Assembly: GCF_009569385.1 (NCBI RefSeq)
Contig: NZ_WBOF01000001.1
Span: forward strand, 1,426,001 to 1,490,000
DNA: 64,000 nt
Origin: Streptomyces kaniharaensis
GTDB taxonomy: Bacteria > Actinomycetota > Actinomycetes > Streptomycetales > Streptomycetaceae
Direction of reading: 5' to 3'
Shown: positions 1-8,433 of the stretch, piece after piece
Layout: the number at the start of each line of letters is the position of its first letter
Position numbering within the stretch: the first letter of the stretch is position 1
The notes under the pieces: generated by a model
Database searches by the model: none
The model's input: the letters and a program-made list of their open reading frames with translations, nothing else
Told to the model about the DNA's origin: nothing
Made by a program: the position numbers and the translations under genes

Positions 1-65
1 AACCGTGCCCGTACCAGGGGCGCGAGATCGGGTGCCTCGTGCTCGAAATCCTGCCAGGTAGCCAT
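1..65 (-). CDS. pyridoxamine 5'-phosphate oxidase-like protein, N-terminal fragment
   Basis: Only the first 21 codons are inside the window; the gene runs leftward off the edge. The translation begins MATWQDFEHEAPDLAPLV. This opening (a Trp, then an acidic stretch, then 'APELA..VRARF') is typical of small actinobacterial pyridoxamine 5'-phosphate oxidase-like flavin or F420-binding proteins, which are split-barrel proteins. The ATG is at 65-63 and is divergent from the DUF1697 gene. The family call rests on the N-terminus alone, so function stays open. Confidence 0.55.
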   Translation of the reverse strand, partial: MATWQDFEHEAPDLAPLVRAR

Positions 66-67
66 GG

Positions 68-173
68 CGCCAGTCTGGCACCAGGCACCGACAACCGCCC
101 GGCACCGGCGGCCGTCCGGCGCCGGGCGACACCCGGTGCCGGAGCGTTGTCGGTGGGCGGTGCCAGACTGGCG
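68..173. promoter_or_regulatory. pair of inverted GCCAGnCTGGC palindromes between divergent genes
   Basis: The 15-mer at 159-173 is the exact reverse complement of the 15-mer at 68-82. Each contains the palindrome GCCAG-n-CTGGC. They flank the short region between the divergent starts at 65 and 176, so one lies just inside or next to each promoter. This is what paired operator sites of a dimeric repressor would look like. No regulator is assigned. Confidence 0.5.
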
Positions 174-175
174 GG

Positions 176-724
176 GTGACCACCACGACCACGTACATCG
201 CCTTCCTGCGAGCCATCAACGTCGGCGGCCGGACGGTGAAGATGGAGCGGCTGCGGGCGCTCTTCGCGGAGCTGGGGCTGGGGAACGTCCGTTCGTACAT
301 CCAGAGCGGCAACGTCTTCTTCACCACCGACGAGCCCGACCGCGCCGCCCTGACCCGGCGGATCGAGCGGCACCTGGAAGAGGCGCTCGGCTATCCCGTC
401 CCGGTGCTGCTGCGGACGGTCGACGAGGTGGCCGAGCTGCTGGCGGCCGAGCCGTTCCGCGGCGTCGAGGTGACGTCCGACGTCCGGCTGGTCGTCGCCT
501 TCCTCTCCGAGCCGCTGCCCGCGGACCTCGCGATCCCGTACACCTCGCCGAAGGGCGACCACGAGGTGATCGGCGCCGACGACGGCGCCGCGTACGTGGT
601 GATCCACCTGAAGAACGGCAAGTGGGTCACCGGCGAGCTGTTCGGCAAGGGCTACGGGGGCTCGGTCACCTCCCGGTTCCTGCACACCACCGAGAAGATC
701 CTGGCGGCGGCCAGGAAGCCCTGA
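176..724 (+). CDS. DUF1697 family protein
   Basis: 182-residue cytosolic protein beginning MTTTTTYIAFLRAINVGGR, followed by LFAELGLGNVRSYIQSGNVFF. These are the two signature blocks of DUF1697 (the 'FLRGINVGG' and 'V.TYIQSGNV' motifs), and the length is the usual one for the family. The biochemical role of the family is unknown. The start is a GTG at 176, directly after one of the GCCAGACTGGC palindromes, so the operator-like site lies right at the start. It is divergent from the flavin-binding protein at the window edge. Confidence 0.85.
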   Translation: MTTTTTYIAFLRAINVGGRTVKMERLRALFAELGLGNVRSYIQSGNVFFTTDEPDRAALTRRIERHLEEALGYPVPVLLRTVDEVAELLAAEPFRGVEVTSDVRLVVAFLSEPLPADLAIPYTSPKGDHEVIGADDGAAYVVIHLKNGKWVTGELFGKGYGGSVTSRFLHTTEKILAAARKP

Positions 725-820
725 CGAGGTTTCGGCGAGGCGCGGGAACCGCAGGATGCGGCCCCGGTGTCCTGTGAGGTGGGGGGCGTCCTTCGAGCTC
801 GTCGCCCGGCGGCCGGAATC

Positions 821-849
821 TGGACAGCGTGCACGGGGGCACTGACAAT
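821..849 (+). promoter_or_regulatory. SigA/HrdB-type promoter of the FHA gene, probably leaderless
   Basis: A TGGACA -35 box at 821-826 and a GACAAT -10 box at 844-849 are separated by 17 bases. Transcription would start near 856-857, which coincides with the ATG at 857. There is no ribosome binding site before that ATG. A leaderless transcript is therefore likely, and this decides the start codon of the next gene. Confidence 0.6.
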
Positions 850-856
850 CTTGAAC

Positions 857-1402
857 ATGACGCCTCCTGAGATCCGGACCAACATGGTCCGGCCGTCCGA
901 GGCCGAGCGGGACCAGGCGCTCGGGGTGCTGCGGGACGGCGCGAGCAGCGGCCGGCTGTCGCACGACACCTTCCTCGGCCGCATGGAGCTCGTCCTGCAC
1001 GCCACGAGCCGCGCCGAGCTCGACACGGCGATGGCCGACCTCCCGACCGGAAGCCCGGTGGAGCGCTTCGTGCTGCGGACGGTGGGCCGGATCTCCGGCT
1101 TCGGGGAGCGGCTCGGCCGGGCCTGGCGCACCGAGCGGCTGCCCGGCCTCAACCTGCCGCAGGCCGGCGCCCGGCAGCTGACGATCGGCCGGCTGCCAGG
1201 CTCCGGGCTGCGGCTGCACGACGCCTCGGTGTCCCGCCACCACGCGGAGCTGCGGCACGAGGACGGCGGCTGGGTGCTGTACGACCTCGGCTCGACCAAC
1301 GGCACGCACGTGAACGGGCAGCGGATCGCCGGCGGCGTACGGGTGCACCCCGGCGACCAGGTCCGGTTCGGCAACCTGGAGTTCCGGCTCGCGAACGGCT
1401 GA
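857..1402 (+). CDS. DUF1707 and FHA domain protein
   Basis: 181 residues. The N-terminal part (residues about 10-55, with the pattern RPSEAERDQALGVLRDG...GRLS...F..R) is a DUF1707 domain. The C-terminal part (about 105-175, with TIGR...GSGLRL, SVSRHHAEL and DLGSTNGTHVNG) is a complete forkhead-associated domain with the conserved Arg, Ser/His and Asn phosphothreonine-binding residues. Such proteins read Ser/Thr kinase signalling in actinobacteria. The reading frame is open further upstream to 767, but the promoter at 821-849 points to a leaderless start at 857. Confidence 0.8.
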   Translation: MTPPEIRTNMVRPSEAERDQALGVLRDGASSGRLSHDTFLGRMELVLHATSRAELDTAMADLPTGSPVERFVLRTVGRISGFGERLGRAWRTERLPGLNLPQAGARQLTIGRLPGSGLRLHDASVSRHHAELRHEDGGWVLYDLGSTNGTHVNGQRIAGGVRVHPGDQVRFGNLEFRLANG

Positions 1403-1440
1403 CGGAAGGGCTGGACGAACGGCTGGACGGCCGGCCGCGG

Positions 1441-1690
1441 TCAGTGCGGGAACTGCCTGGGCGGGCGCTGGCGCGCCAGCCGGTCCCGGAACTCCTCGAT
1501 GACGGTGCTGATCTGTCGCATCAGCATGGTGTGTTCGATCCGGCCCAGGTAGCGGTGCTCGGTTCCAGGGAGGCAAGGTTCTCCAGCACCAGCGAGTGGT
1601 TGACGCCGTGGTAGGCGTCGATGCCGAAACCCAGGTGGAGTGGGACGGGTCGAGCCCGTGCCACGCGCGTAGATCGGGGACCCGCGGAGA
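1441..1690 (-). pseudogene. decayed gene remnant with at least two frameshifts
   Basis: Three short coding stretches lie end to end in different minus-strand frames. In order they are RAWHGLDPSHSTW, then LGFGIDAYHGVNHSLVLENL, then HRYLGRIEHTMLMRQISTVI...EEFRDRL ending at a TGA at 1443-1441. Read together they look like the C-terminal 80 residues of one protein, but no single frame is open. The 5' part is missing, because the next gene's stop lies at 1699. I do not recognise the family. Helical leucine-rich character and the absence of membrane segments are all that can be said. Confidence 0.5.
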
Positions 1691-1698
1691 GGGCCCGG

Positions 1699-2433
1699 TC
1701 AGTCGGGGACGACCTCCCAGTCGTCCGCCGGACCCCACAGCGGCGAGGTGCAGCGCTGGTACGTCGACTGCCAGTGCGGCCAGCTGCGGGCCACGTCGTC
1801 GTCGCACTCGGCGAGCAGCCGCTCGACCGCCGCCGGCTCCACGCCCTCCAGCAGCCAGGCCAGCGCGTCGGCCGTGCCCGGGCCGTCCGCGGAGCGCAGC
1901 AGGTCCAGCAGCTCGGCCAGGCCGCCGAGCCGCGAGTGGGCGGTGAACACCAGCTCCATCCGCGGCAGCAACTGCCGCTCCTCGATCCGCAGGTGCGTCT
2001 CCAGCCGGGCCGCCAGGTCCTCGATCGCGTACGCGACGGGCCAGATGCTGCCGGTGTCCCGGCTGGCGATCCGGACCAGGGTGGTGACCCGCGTGAACGA
2101 GTGGTCGAGGTTGTGGTGGTCCGCCTCCAGCCAGTTGAGCAGCAGCCGAAGCTCCGGCGCGAAGCGGCGCACGATCGGCCAGATCCGGGTGTCCTGCTGC
2201 TCGTGGTGGCAGGTCAGCATCGCGGTGACGAAGTCCCAGTGCCGCAGCAGCGCCTCGCCCTTGTCGTCCTCGCCGGGCTGGAGCAGCCGCAGCGCGTTGG
2301 GCAGCCGGGCGAGGTCCCGGCGGAGCGCGGCGTGCACGAGCCGCAGTCCGGCGAAGCGGATGGCCGCCGGGTCCTCGTCCTCGGCGCGCTCCGGCGCGAC
2401 GGGGGACGGCTGGGGCAGCAGGTGGATCGGCAT
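1699..2433 (-). CDS. hemerythrin HHE domain protein
   Basis: 244 residues. The helical core at about residues 30-165 carries the His/Glu pattern of a bacterial hemerythrin-like domain: VHAALRRDL, LTCHHEQQDTRIWP, ADHHNLDH and LETHLRIEERQLLP. These residues would form a non-haem di-iron site in a four-helix bundle. The C-terminal third is a Trp-rich tail without an obvious domain. The ATG at 2433 follows GAAGAGAG on the minus strand. The protein is probably a cytosolic oxygen, NO or iron sensor or scavenger, but the family does not fix the function. It is divergent from the sigma factor gene. Confidence 0.85.
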   Translation of the reverse strand: MPIHLLPQPSPVAPERAEDEDPAAIRFAGLRLVHAALRRDLARLPNALRLLQPGEDDKGEALLRHWDFVTAMLTCHHEQQDTRIWPIVRRFAPELRLLLNWLEADHHNLDHSFTRVTTLVRIASRDTGSIWPVAYAIEDLAARLETHLRIEERQLLPRMELVFTAHSRLGGLAELLDLLRSADGPGTADALAWLLEGVEPAAVERLLAECDDDVARSWPHWQSTYQRCTSPLWGPADDWEVVPD

Positions 2434-2660
2434 GACACTCTCTTCACGAGTCGGCAGGGCGTCCGGGTCACGGCCTCCGGGAAGGCGGCCCCATTCACAG
2501 TGCGCTCAGTCGATCAGAGGTGAATCAATGTCCGATTGACGCGCAGGTCACAGCCGTTTCGGCGGCCGGACGCAACAGTTTGCGACGCCCGTCCCGTGTA
2601 TCCGGGCGAGGGCGCGCGCCGCGCGCCGCGCGCCGGAACCCACAGGAACAGCGAGGCCGC

Positions 2661-3170
2661 ATGTCACCGGACCTGGAGCAGTCGTTCGACGAGTTCGTCG
2701 CGGGCCGGTACACCGCGCTGCGCCGCACCGGGTACCTGCTCAGCGGCGACTGGCACCTCGCCGAGGACCTCGTGCAGATCACGCTGGTGAAGCTGTACGC
2801 GCGCTGGCCCCGGCTGCGCGACCCGGAGTCCGCTGCCGGCTACGCCCGCACCACGCTGGTGCGCAGCTACATCGACACCCGGCGGCGGCGCCGCTCGCAC
2901 GAGGTGACGGCACCGGACGTACCCGACGCGCCCGGCGCTGGCGCCTCGGAGGACCCGGAGCGGCGGCTGGCCCTGCTGTCCGCGCTGGCGCAGGTCACCC
3001 CGGCCTACCGGGCGGCGCTGGTGCTGCGGTTCTGGGAGGACCAGACGATCGAGGCGACGGCAGCGGTCCTGCGCCAGAGCACCGGCACGGTGAAGTCCAA
3101 CACCAGCCGGGGACTGGCCCAGCTGCGGACGATCCTCGGCGACTCGCTGCACGAGATCGCGGCGCTCTGA
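2661..3170 (+). CDS. SigE-family ECF RNA polymerase sigma factor
   Basis: 169 residues. Sigma-2 region is at about 10-75 (F..FV..RY.ALRRTGYLL then DLVQITLVKLYARW). A linker follows (about 80-105). Sigma-4 is at about 110-160, with AYRAALVLRFWED and an HTH ending in STGTVKSNTSRGLAQLR. This is the small SigE-family ECF group common in streptomycetes. The ATG at 2661 begins immediately before the conserved sigma-2 sequence; the upstream in-frame extension is low-complexity and unlikely to be coding. The gene at 3210 follows by 39 bases and probably encodes its membrane partner. Confidence 0.9.
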   Translation: MSPDLEQSFDEFVAGRYTALRRTGYLLSGDWHLAEDLVQITLVKLYARWPRLRDPESAAGYARTTLVRSYIDTRRRRRSHEVTAPDVPDAPGAGASEDPERRLALLSALAQVTPAYRAALVLRFWEDQTIEATAAVLRQSTGTVKSNTSRGLAQLRTILGDSLHEIAAL

Positions 3171-3209
3171 GCACGGGATGACGAACACGGAAGAGGAGAG
3201 GAAACCGGG

Positions 3210-4070
3210 ATGAACCGGGACGATCCGGCGTTCGGCGCCGACGAGATGGGCGCACTGTTCCGTACGGTGCTGGACCAGCCGGAGCCCACCGCTCCCCCGG
3301 CGCTCCTGCCGGAGGTCCGCCACGCGGGCGGGCGGCTGCGGCGACGGCGCCGGCTGACGGCGCTGGGCGCCACGGTGGCCGCGGTGGCGCTGCTGGGCAC
3401 CGCCGGGTGGGCGGTCGACGGACGGACTGCGGCGGAGCGCACGACCGTCCCGGCGGGGCCAACGGCGTCGGCGAGCGCCTCGGCCGCACCCAGCCCGGCG
3501 CCCAGCAGCTTCCCGCCACCGCCCGCCCCGTGGGACCAGGCCGCGGTCCGCGAGTGGGACCGCCAGGTCAACGCGGCCGGGCACCAGGCCCTGCTGAAGG
3601 TGCTCCAGGCCCACCTGCCGGAGGATTTCAGCAGCATGACCGACGGCGGGAACTCACGGTCGTACAACTTCACCAGGAAGGACGGCGGCGCCGTGGCGGC
3701 GTGGCGGGAGGACGAGTTGTACGTCGACACGGAGGGCGGCCAGGCCTCGCCCTGCGAGACGAACTCGAGCAAGTGGGGCCCGGTGCCCCCCGTCGGCAGG
3801 GACTGCGAGCGCCGGACCCTGCCGGACGGCTCGGTCGCCTGGGCCTACCACCCGCTGAACCCGGGCCGGGGTCAGTGGAGCGCGCTCTCCGTGGTGACCC
3901 CCCAGAACAGGCGATACGGCCTGGCCTTCGGCCGGGTGGGCACGCCCCCGTTCCAGCCGACCGACGAGACCATCGCCCTCCCCCAGCTGCTGGACCTGGC
4001 AGCCGCGCCGGGCTTCCTGGAGGCGATCCGCGACGGCTGGTACTACAAGGCCAAGGAGCCCGCCCGATAG
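3210..4070 (+). CDS. single-pass membrane protein, candidate anti-sigma partner
   Basis: 286 residues with a short cytosolic N-terminus (about 1-48, basic at RRRRRL), one transmembrane helix (about 50-68, LGATVAAVALLGTAGW), an Ala/Ser/Pro-rich linker and an extracytoplasmic domain of about 190 residues with two Cys. This topology and its position 39 bases after an ECF sigma gene suggest a membrane anti-sigma or signal-receiving partner. No zinc-binding anti-sigma motif is seen, so the role is inferred only from context. GAGGAGAGG precedes the ATG. A strong terminator follows. Confidence 0.7.
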   Translation: MNRDDPAFGADEMGALFRTVLDQPEPTAPPALLPEVRHAGGRLRRRRRLTALGATVAAVALLGTAGWAVDGRTAAERTTVPAGPTASASASAAPSPAPSSFPPPPAPWDQAAVREWDRQVNAAGHQALLKVLQAHLPEDFSSMTDGGNSRSYNFTRKDGGAVAAWREDELYVDTEGGQASPCETNSSKWGPVPPVGRDCERRTLPDGSVAWAYHPLNPGRGQWSALSVVTPQNRRYGLAFGRVGTPPFQPTDETIALPQLLDLAAAPGFLEAIRDGWYYKAKEPAR

Positions 4071-4074
4071 ACCA

Positions 4075-4117
4075 CCGCCGGTGCCGGGGAACACGGGGGT
4101 GTCCCTGGCACCGGCGG
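4075..4117. terminator. bidirectional terminator hairpin
   Basis: CCGCCGGTGCC at 4075-4085 pairs perfectly with GGCACCGGCGG at 4107-4117. It lies between the convergent sigma-partner and esterase genes. Confidence 0.75.
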
Positions 4118-4134
4118 ATGACGGTCGGGCGGGG

Positions 4135-5190
4135 TCAGTCGGAGGCCGGGCCCGCCAGGTTCTTGGTCAGCCACTGCAGCGTGTCCGGGATCATCTTCTT
4201 GAAGTCCGAGGTCAGGTGCTTACCGCCGGGCTGCTCGTAGTACTCGATGGACACCGGCGGGGCGGCCTTGGCCACCCAGCTCTTGACGACGCCCTTCTCG
4301 TACCCGTTGGCGCCGCCGGCCGTGACCAGCATCTTCACGTCGGCCTTGCCCTGGGTGACCAGCACGTCCGGGTCGTTGGCCTGCCGCTCGGTCTCGTGCC
4401 CCTTCCAGAGGTGGGAGTCCGGGATGAAGTAGCCGTCGATCGGGACGGCGGCCTTGTACACGTCCGGGTACTGGAGCGAGAGCTTGGCGCTGCAGAACCC
4501 GCCGGTGGAGGCGCCCATGATGCCCCAGCCGTCGCGGCCCTTCAGGGTGCGGAAGTTGGCGCGGACCCAGTCCGGGATGTCCTGGGCCATCCAGGTGCCC
4601 ATCTTGGGCTGGCCCGGGATGTCGGAGCAGTCCAGCGCGTTGTTCTCGTCGCTGTTGAAGTTCTGCACCGGCATGATCATGATGAACGGGTGGGCCTTGC
4701 CCGCCTTGACCAGCTGCTCGTCCTCCTCCTGGATCGGCAGCTGGTTGTCGGTCCAGGTGTTGTAGCCGTTGCTCTGGCCGCCCGCGTAGAGGGTGAGCAC
4801 CGGGAAGCCCGTCTTGGCGTACTTGGGGTCGTTGTACTCGGGCGGCAGCCAGACCCAGACCTGGCCGGTGACACCGGACTTCGCACCGGTCACCTTGGTC
4901 ATCATGATCGGGCCGGCGGCGGTGTCCCGGGCCTTGGTCAGGTTGGCGGCCGGGCCGGTGGGCATCAGCACCTTGCCGTTCGAGGCCGCGGCGGTCGTGC
5001 TGGGCGCGGCGGCGCTCGCGGCGGCCGGGCTGCCCGGGGCCGCGCTGCCGGTGGCGCTCGGGGTGCCGTCCGCCTTGGCGCTGTCCCCCTTACCGCCGCC
5101 GGAACTCCCGCAGGCCGCGAGTGAGGCGGCCAGGGTGAGCGCGGCGACGCCGGTCAGAACGGCGCGGGAACGAGACGACTGCCTTAGCAC
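4135..5190 (-). CDS. secreted lipoprotein esterase, alpha/beta-hydrolase fold
   Basis: 351 residues from a GTG at 5190, chosen because GGAGAG stands eight bases upstream. The N-terminus is a lipoprotein signal peptide (RSRAVLTGVAALTLAASLAAC) with its lipobox Cys at about residue 25. A Gly/Ser/Ala-rich linker leads to an esterase-D/mycolyltransferase-like hydrolase domain. The nucleophile elbow is GASTGG (Ser at about 227) and a late His lies in GGKHLTSDF. The product should be an envelope-anchored esterase of unknown substrate. A longer open frame reaches 5376, but that part has neither a signal peptide nor an RBS. Confidence 0.75.
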   Translation of the reverse strand: MLRQSSRSRAVLTGVAALTLAASLAACGSSGGGKGDSAKADGTPSATGSAAPGSPAAASAAAPSTTAAASNGKVLMPTGPAANLTKARDTAAGPIMMTKVTGAKSGVTGQVWVWLPPEYNDPKYAKTGFPVLTLYAGGQSNGYNTWTDNQLPIQEEDEQLVKAGKAHPFIMIMPVQNFNSDENNALDCSDIPGQPKMGTWMAQDIPDWVRANFRTLKGRDGWGIMGASTGGFCSAKLSLQYPDVYKAAVPIDGYFIPDSHLWKGHETERQANDPDVLVTQGKADVKMLVTAGGANGYEKGVVKSWVAKAAPPVSIEYYEQPGGKHLTSDFKKMIPDTLQWLTKNLAGPASD

Positions 5191-5618
5191 GGTGAGGACT
5201 CTCCGACCGATGTCACGCCCGGTCCGTCTGGCCGGGCGGCGGCCCCCCGGTGGGGCCGGACACAGACCCCGGGGCGCGGTGGGACGCGGTCCCCGGAGTG
5301 CGGCGCGCCGACGCGCGCCGCCTGCGATCTTATGACGTGGGTCGGGGTGGGCCGGTTGCGCGTCGGCCACCGTCAATCCAATGTTTGTTCGCGATCAGGT
5401 AAAGGTCTTCACAGATCCCCGCCGAGCGACGGGCGCCGAACGGCTGGGTGCACAGCCGCCGACCGGCCGGGCCGCCGGAACTCTGGGCCGTTCCACCAGT
5501 GACGGCGCCGGGCGCATCCGGAACGATCGGCTCACACCCGAGACCTCACGCCCGAGGCCTCACACCCGAGACGCCCGGGACCCCCGAGACCCAGGATCCC
5601 CGAGACGAGGAGCCCGCC
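5191..5618. other. divergent intergenic region with a tandem repeat
   Basis: 428 bases between the divergent esterase and SDR genes. The only structure I see is a run of three 14-base units (CTCACACCCGAGAC and close variants) at 5531-5572, followed by further degenerate CCCGAGAC copies up to the SDR ribosome binding site. The AT-richest stretch (about 5375-5415) could hold promoters, but no convincing -35/-10 pair was chosen. Confidence 0.4.
5531..5572. repeat. three tandem 14-bp units of CTCACACCCGAGAC type
   Basis: Units start at 5531, 5545 and 5559. The first and third are identical and the middle one differs at two positions. Shorter CCCGAGAC echoes continue to about 5608, just before the SDR start. 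Confidence 0.75.
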
Positions 5619-6362
5619 ATGCCCCAGCAGATCGCCGTCGTGACCGGAGCAGGGTCCGGGGTGGGCCGGGCCGTCGCGGTCGAACTGGCCGCGGCCGGCT
5701 GGCAGCCGGTGCTGGCCGGGCGGCGGGCCGACCCGTTGCACGAGACGGCCCGGCTGAGCGGCACCTCCGCCGCCGTCCTGCCCACCGACGTCACCGACCC
5801 GGCGGCGGTGGACGCGCTGTTCGCCACGGCCGTCGAGCGCTTCGGCCGGGTGGACCTGCTGTTCAACAACGCGGGCAGCTTCGGCCCGGCCGTCCCGGTG
5901 GACGAGCTGGCGGTGGACGACTGGCGGGCGGTGGTCGACCTCAATCTGACCGGCGCCTTCCTCTGCGCCCGCGCCGCCTTCACGGTCATGAAGGCCCAGG
6001 ACCCGAAGGGCGGCCGGATCATCAACAACGGCTCGATCTCGGCTCACGTCCCTCGCCCGCACTCGATCGCGTACACGGCGACCAAGCACGCCGTGACCGG
6101 GCTGACCAAGTCGCTGTCGCTGGACGGCCGCCCGTACCGGATCGCCTGCGGGCAGATCGACATCGGCAACGCGGCGACCGACATGACGGCGGCGATGAGC
6201 GCCGGGGTGCGGCAGGCGGACGGGCGGATCGCGCCCGAGCCGACCATGGACGTGGCCGACGTGGCGCGCACGGTGCGGCACATGGCCTCGCTGCCGCTGG
6301 AGGCGAACGTGCAGTTCGCGACGGTGATGGCGACCGCCATGCCGTACATCGGTCGCGGTTAG
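5619..6362 (+). CDS. SDR family NAD(P)-dependent oxidoreductase
   Basis: 247 residues with the full short-chain dehydrogenase signature: the cofactor-binding TGAGSGVG at residues about 9-16, the NNAG motif at about 87-90, the catalytic Ser in NNGSISAH, and YTATK (Tyr and Lys) about 14 residues later. The sequence PTDVTD after beta-3 is the usual adenine-ring contact. The substrate cannot be read from sequence. The ATG at 5619 follows GACGAGG. The gene stands alone, with a terminator behind it. Confidence 0.9.
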   Translation: MPQQIAVVTGAGSGVGRAVAVELAAAGWQPVLAGRRADPLHETARLSGTSAAVLPTDVTDPAAVDALFATAVERFGRVDLLFNNAGSFGPAVPVDELAVDDWRAVVDLNLTGAFLCARAAFTVMKAQDPKGGRIINNGSISAHVPRPHSIAYTATKHAVTGLTKSLSLDGRPYRIACGQIDIGNAATDMTAAMSAGVRQADGRIAPEPTMDVADVARTVRHMASLPLEANVQFATVMATAMPYIGRG

Positions 6363-6388
6363 AGGCGGTCGGGCGGGACACGCCGAGA

Positions 6389-6420
6389 GGGCCCCCGTCG
6401 CGCCAGGCCGACGGGGGTCC
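6389..6420. terminator. bidirectional terminator between SDR and amylase genes
   Basis: GGGCCCCCGTCG at 6389-6400 pairs with CGACGGGGGTCC ending at 6420, with one G-U pair and a short loop. It serves both convergent genes. Confidence 0.7.
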
Positions 6421-6433
6421 CTCCGATGACGTC

Positions 6434-8170
6434 CTACGGCCGCCAGGTGTCGTTCAGCGTGACCGTGCCCGAGGAGGGCACCGTCGCCGTCCGGTTGGCG
6501 CCGGACTCCCAGGTCACCGCCCCGCTCCCGTCCTTGCGGACGTACTTGTACTGGAAGGACGTGCCGGCCGGCAGCGAGAGCGCCAGCGACCAGACCGGGT
6601 AGCCGGCCGAGGAGAGCGGCAGTGCCTTGGCCGGGTCCCAGGCGCCCAGCGCGGGGTTGTCGCCGACGACGTAGACGTTCTGGCCGAACGACGTGGTCGC
6701 GTTGACGTTGAACGAGGCGCCGGTGACGTTCGTGCCGCTCGGGACGTACAGCGCGACCGCGTCGCCCGCGCCGACCGTCGCGGTGAACTGGCCGTTCGCG
6801 CCGACGGTGTACGTCGGGCCGGTGCAGCCGCCGCCCGGCTGCGGGTCGCCGTGCTGGACGTCGCAGTAGGTGCCGGCGGGCAGGCCGGTCTGGAAGGTCT
6901 GGGTGATCGCGCCGGTCTCGTGGTTGATCGCGACGTAGCCCCGGTTGCCGCGGCCGAAGGCGATGGCGTTGTTGCCGTTGGACCACCAGTTGGTGACGCC
7001 GGTGCCGGCGACGGCGTTGCGGAAGCCGACCATGTTGGCGACCTGCCGCCAGGCGTGGGTGCAGTTCCAGCCGTCCTGGTAGCAGGCGTTGACGGTGCCG
7101 CCGTTGGGCGGGCCGTCGTCCTTGTTGGTGAAGCTGTAGCCGGAGTAGATGTTCGGCGAGCCGTAGGTCGAGGCCAGCAGGAAGACGTTGGCCAGCGTGT
7201 AGGTGTTGCCGTAGGTGTAGTTGAGGGTGGAGCCGTTGCGCTCGGTGTCCCAGTTGTCGAGGAAGCTGCGGGCCTGGCCGCTGGGCAGGTAGCCCCAGGA
7301 GGCGCCCCAGCCGTTGAGGTTGGCGAGCTTGTCGCTGGTGAACATGCGCTTGAGGTCGGTGCCGACGCGGAACTCGTCGACGTCGCCGTTGCCGGTGTAC
7401 TCGGTGGGCTGGATCGGCTCGCCGGCGCCGTAGATGACCTCCTGTACCCAGTAGGCGTTGGGGTTGGCCATCTTGGCCTTGATCCCGGCCAGGTCGGTGG
7501 CGGCGATGTGCTTGGCCGCGTCGATCCGGTAGCCGTCCACGCCGAGCGAGCCGAGGTCGTCCAGGTAGTGCGCGATGGTCTGCTGGACGTACGTGCTGCC
7601 GGTGTCCAGGTCGGCGAGGTTCACCAGCTCGCAGGTCTGCACGTTGGTGCGGTCGTTGTAGTTGGTGATCGGCTGGCGGCAGGAGTGGAAGTCCTGGTCC
7701 TGGTAGGTGCCGGGGTAGTTGTACTTGCTGTAGACGGTGCCGCCGGTGCCGGTGCCGGAGCCGGCGCTCATGTGGTTGACCACCGCGTCGGCGATGACCT
7801 TGACCCCGGCCGCGTGGCAGGTGTCGACCATGTTCTTGAAGGACGTCCGGTCGCCGAGCCGCCCGGCTATCTGGTAGCTGACCGGCTGGTAGGAGGTCCA
7901 CCACTGCGGACCCTGGATGTGCTCCTGGGGCGGCGAGACCTCGACGAAGCCGTAGCCCTTCGGGCCGAGCGTGGAGGTGCAGGCCTGGGCGACGGAGTCG
8001 AAGCGCCACTCGAAGAGGGTGGCGGTGACGTCCTTGCCGTTGTTGGCGGGCGGGGTGGCCTGGGCGGCGGGGGTGCCGAGGCTCGCGCCGAGCGAGAGCG
8101 CGAGCGCCGCCGAGGCTGCGAGCGCGCCGGCCGCGCGGGCAGGCCGGCGGGTGGGGGCGGTGGTGACCAC
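6434..8170 (-). CDS. secreted alpha-amylase with C-terminal starch-binding domain
   Basis: 578 residues starting at a GTG preceded by AGGAGACGAC. A signal peptide (twin-Arg-like basic start, then [20 protein letters not shown]) is followed by a GH13 (beta/alpha)8 domain. Catalytic residues are the nucleophile Asp in GYRIDAAKH (about 215), the acid/base Glu in WVQEVIYG (about 243) and the transition-state Asp in FLDNWDTE (about 305). VIADAVVNH is conserved region I. Residues from about 480 to the end form a CBM20-like starch-binding domain ([18 protein letters not shown]). It hydrolyses internal alpha-1,4 bonds of starch outside the cell. The operator-like repeats upstream suggest control by the maltose regulator. 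Confidence 0.95.
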   Translation of the reverse strand: MVTTAPTRRPARAAGALAASAALALSLGASLGTPAAQATPPANNGKDVTATLFEWRFDSVAQACTSTLGPKGYGFVEVSPPQEHIQGPQWWTSYQPVSYQIAGRLGDRTSFKNMVDTCHAAGVKVIADAVVNHMSAGSGTGTGGTVYSKYNYPGTYQDQDFHSCRQPITNYNDRTNVQTCELVNLADLDTGSTYVQQTIAHYLDDLGSLGVDGYRIDAAKHIAATDLAGIKAKMANPNAYWVQEVIYGAGEPIQPTEYTGNGDVDEFRVGTDLKRMFTSDKLANLNGWGASWGYLPSGQARSFLDNWDTERNGSTLNYTYGNTYTLANVFLLASTYGSPNIYSGYSFTNKDDGPPNGGTVNACYQDGWNCTHAWRQVANMVGFRNAVAGTGVTNWWSNGNNAIAFGRGNRGYVAINHETGAITQTFQTGLPAGTYCDVQHGDPQPGGGCTGPTYTVGANGQFTATVGAGDAVALYVPSGTNVTGASFNVNATTSFGQNVYVVGDNPALGAWDPAKALPLSSAGYPVWSLALSLPAGTSFQYKYVRKDGSGAVTWESGANRTATVPSSGTVTLNDTWRP

Positions 8171-8214
8171 GTCGTCTCCTGGGGTGGCTGGGGTGGGACA
8201 GCCGGGGAGGGGAA

Positions 8215-8259
8215 CTGCAGGAAGTTTCTGTAACTTGCCGGAAACTTGCAGCGAACTTA
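8215..8259 (-). promoter_or_regulatory. amylase operator region: AACTTGC direct repeats at 11-bp spacing
   Basis: On the plus strand AACTT begins at 8232, 8243 and 8254, exactly one helical turn apart, within AACTTGCCGG, AACTTGCAG and AACTTAG. A CTGCAG lies at 8215-8220. CTTGCAG/CTGCAAG-type repeats are known in Streptomyces alpha-amylase promoters, where a LacI-family maltose regulator (MalR/Reg1) acts. The region lies about 45-90 bases before the amylase GTG. The binding protein is inferred and not encoded in this window. Confidence 0.55.
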
Positions 8260-8340
8260 GGGCTGCCGGGAGACACCGTCAAGACAGCGGACGAAACGTT
8301 TCCGCATCAGTATCGACAGTGGTGACGACGAGAACGACAA

Positions 8341-8368
8341 GGGCCCGGCAGCCGTGGCTGCCGGGCCC
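8341..8368 (-). terminator. strong terminator of the metalloprotease gene
   Basis: Perfect 13-bp stem, GGGCCCGGCAGCC at 8341-8353 and its complement at 8356-8368. The loop is two bases as written, so about four in practice. It lies downstream of the M4 protease stop and upstream of the amylase operator. Confidence 0.8.
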
Positions 8369-8433
8369 CTCACCTGTCTTCACGCACCAGGACTCACCGG
8401 GACTTCACCGGGCCGGGAAGTCCCTTCCGGCGC

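Noticed and set aside
5381..8282. Long frames across the SDR and amylase genes on both strands
   Set aside because: Composition is typical of frame-shifted high-GC DNA. The SDR and amylase frames explain the region fully.
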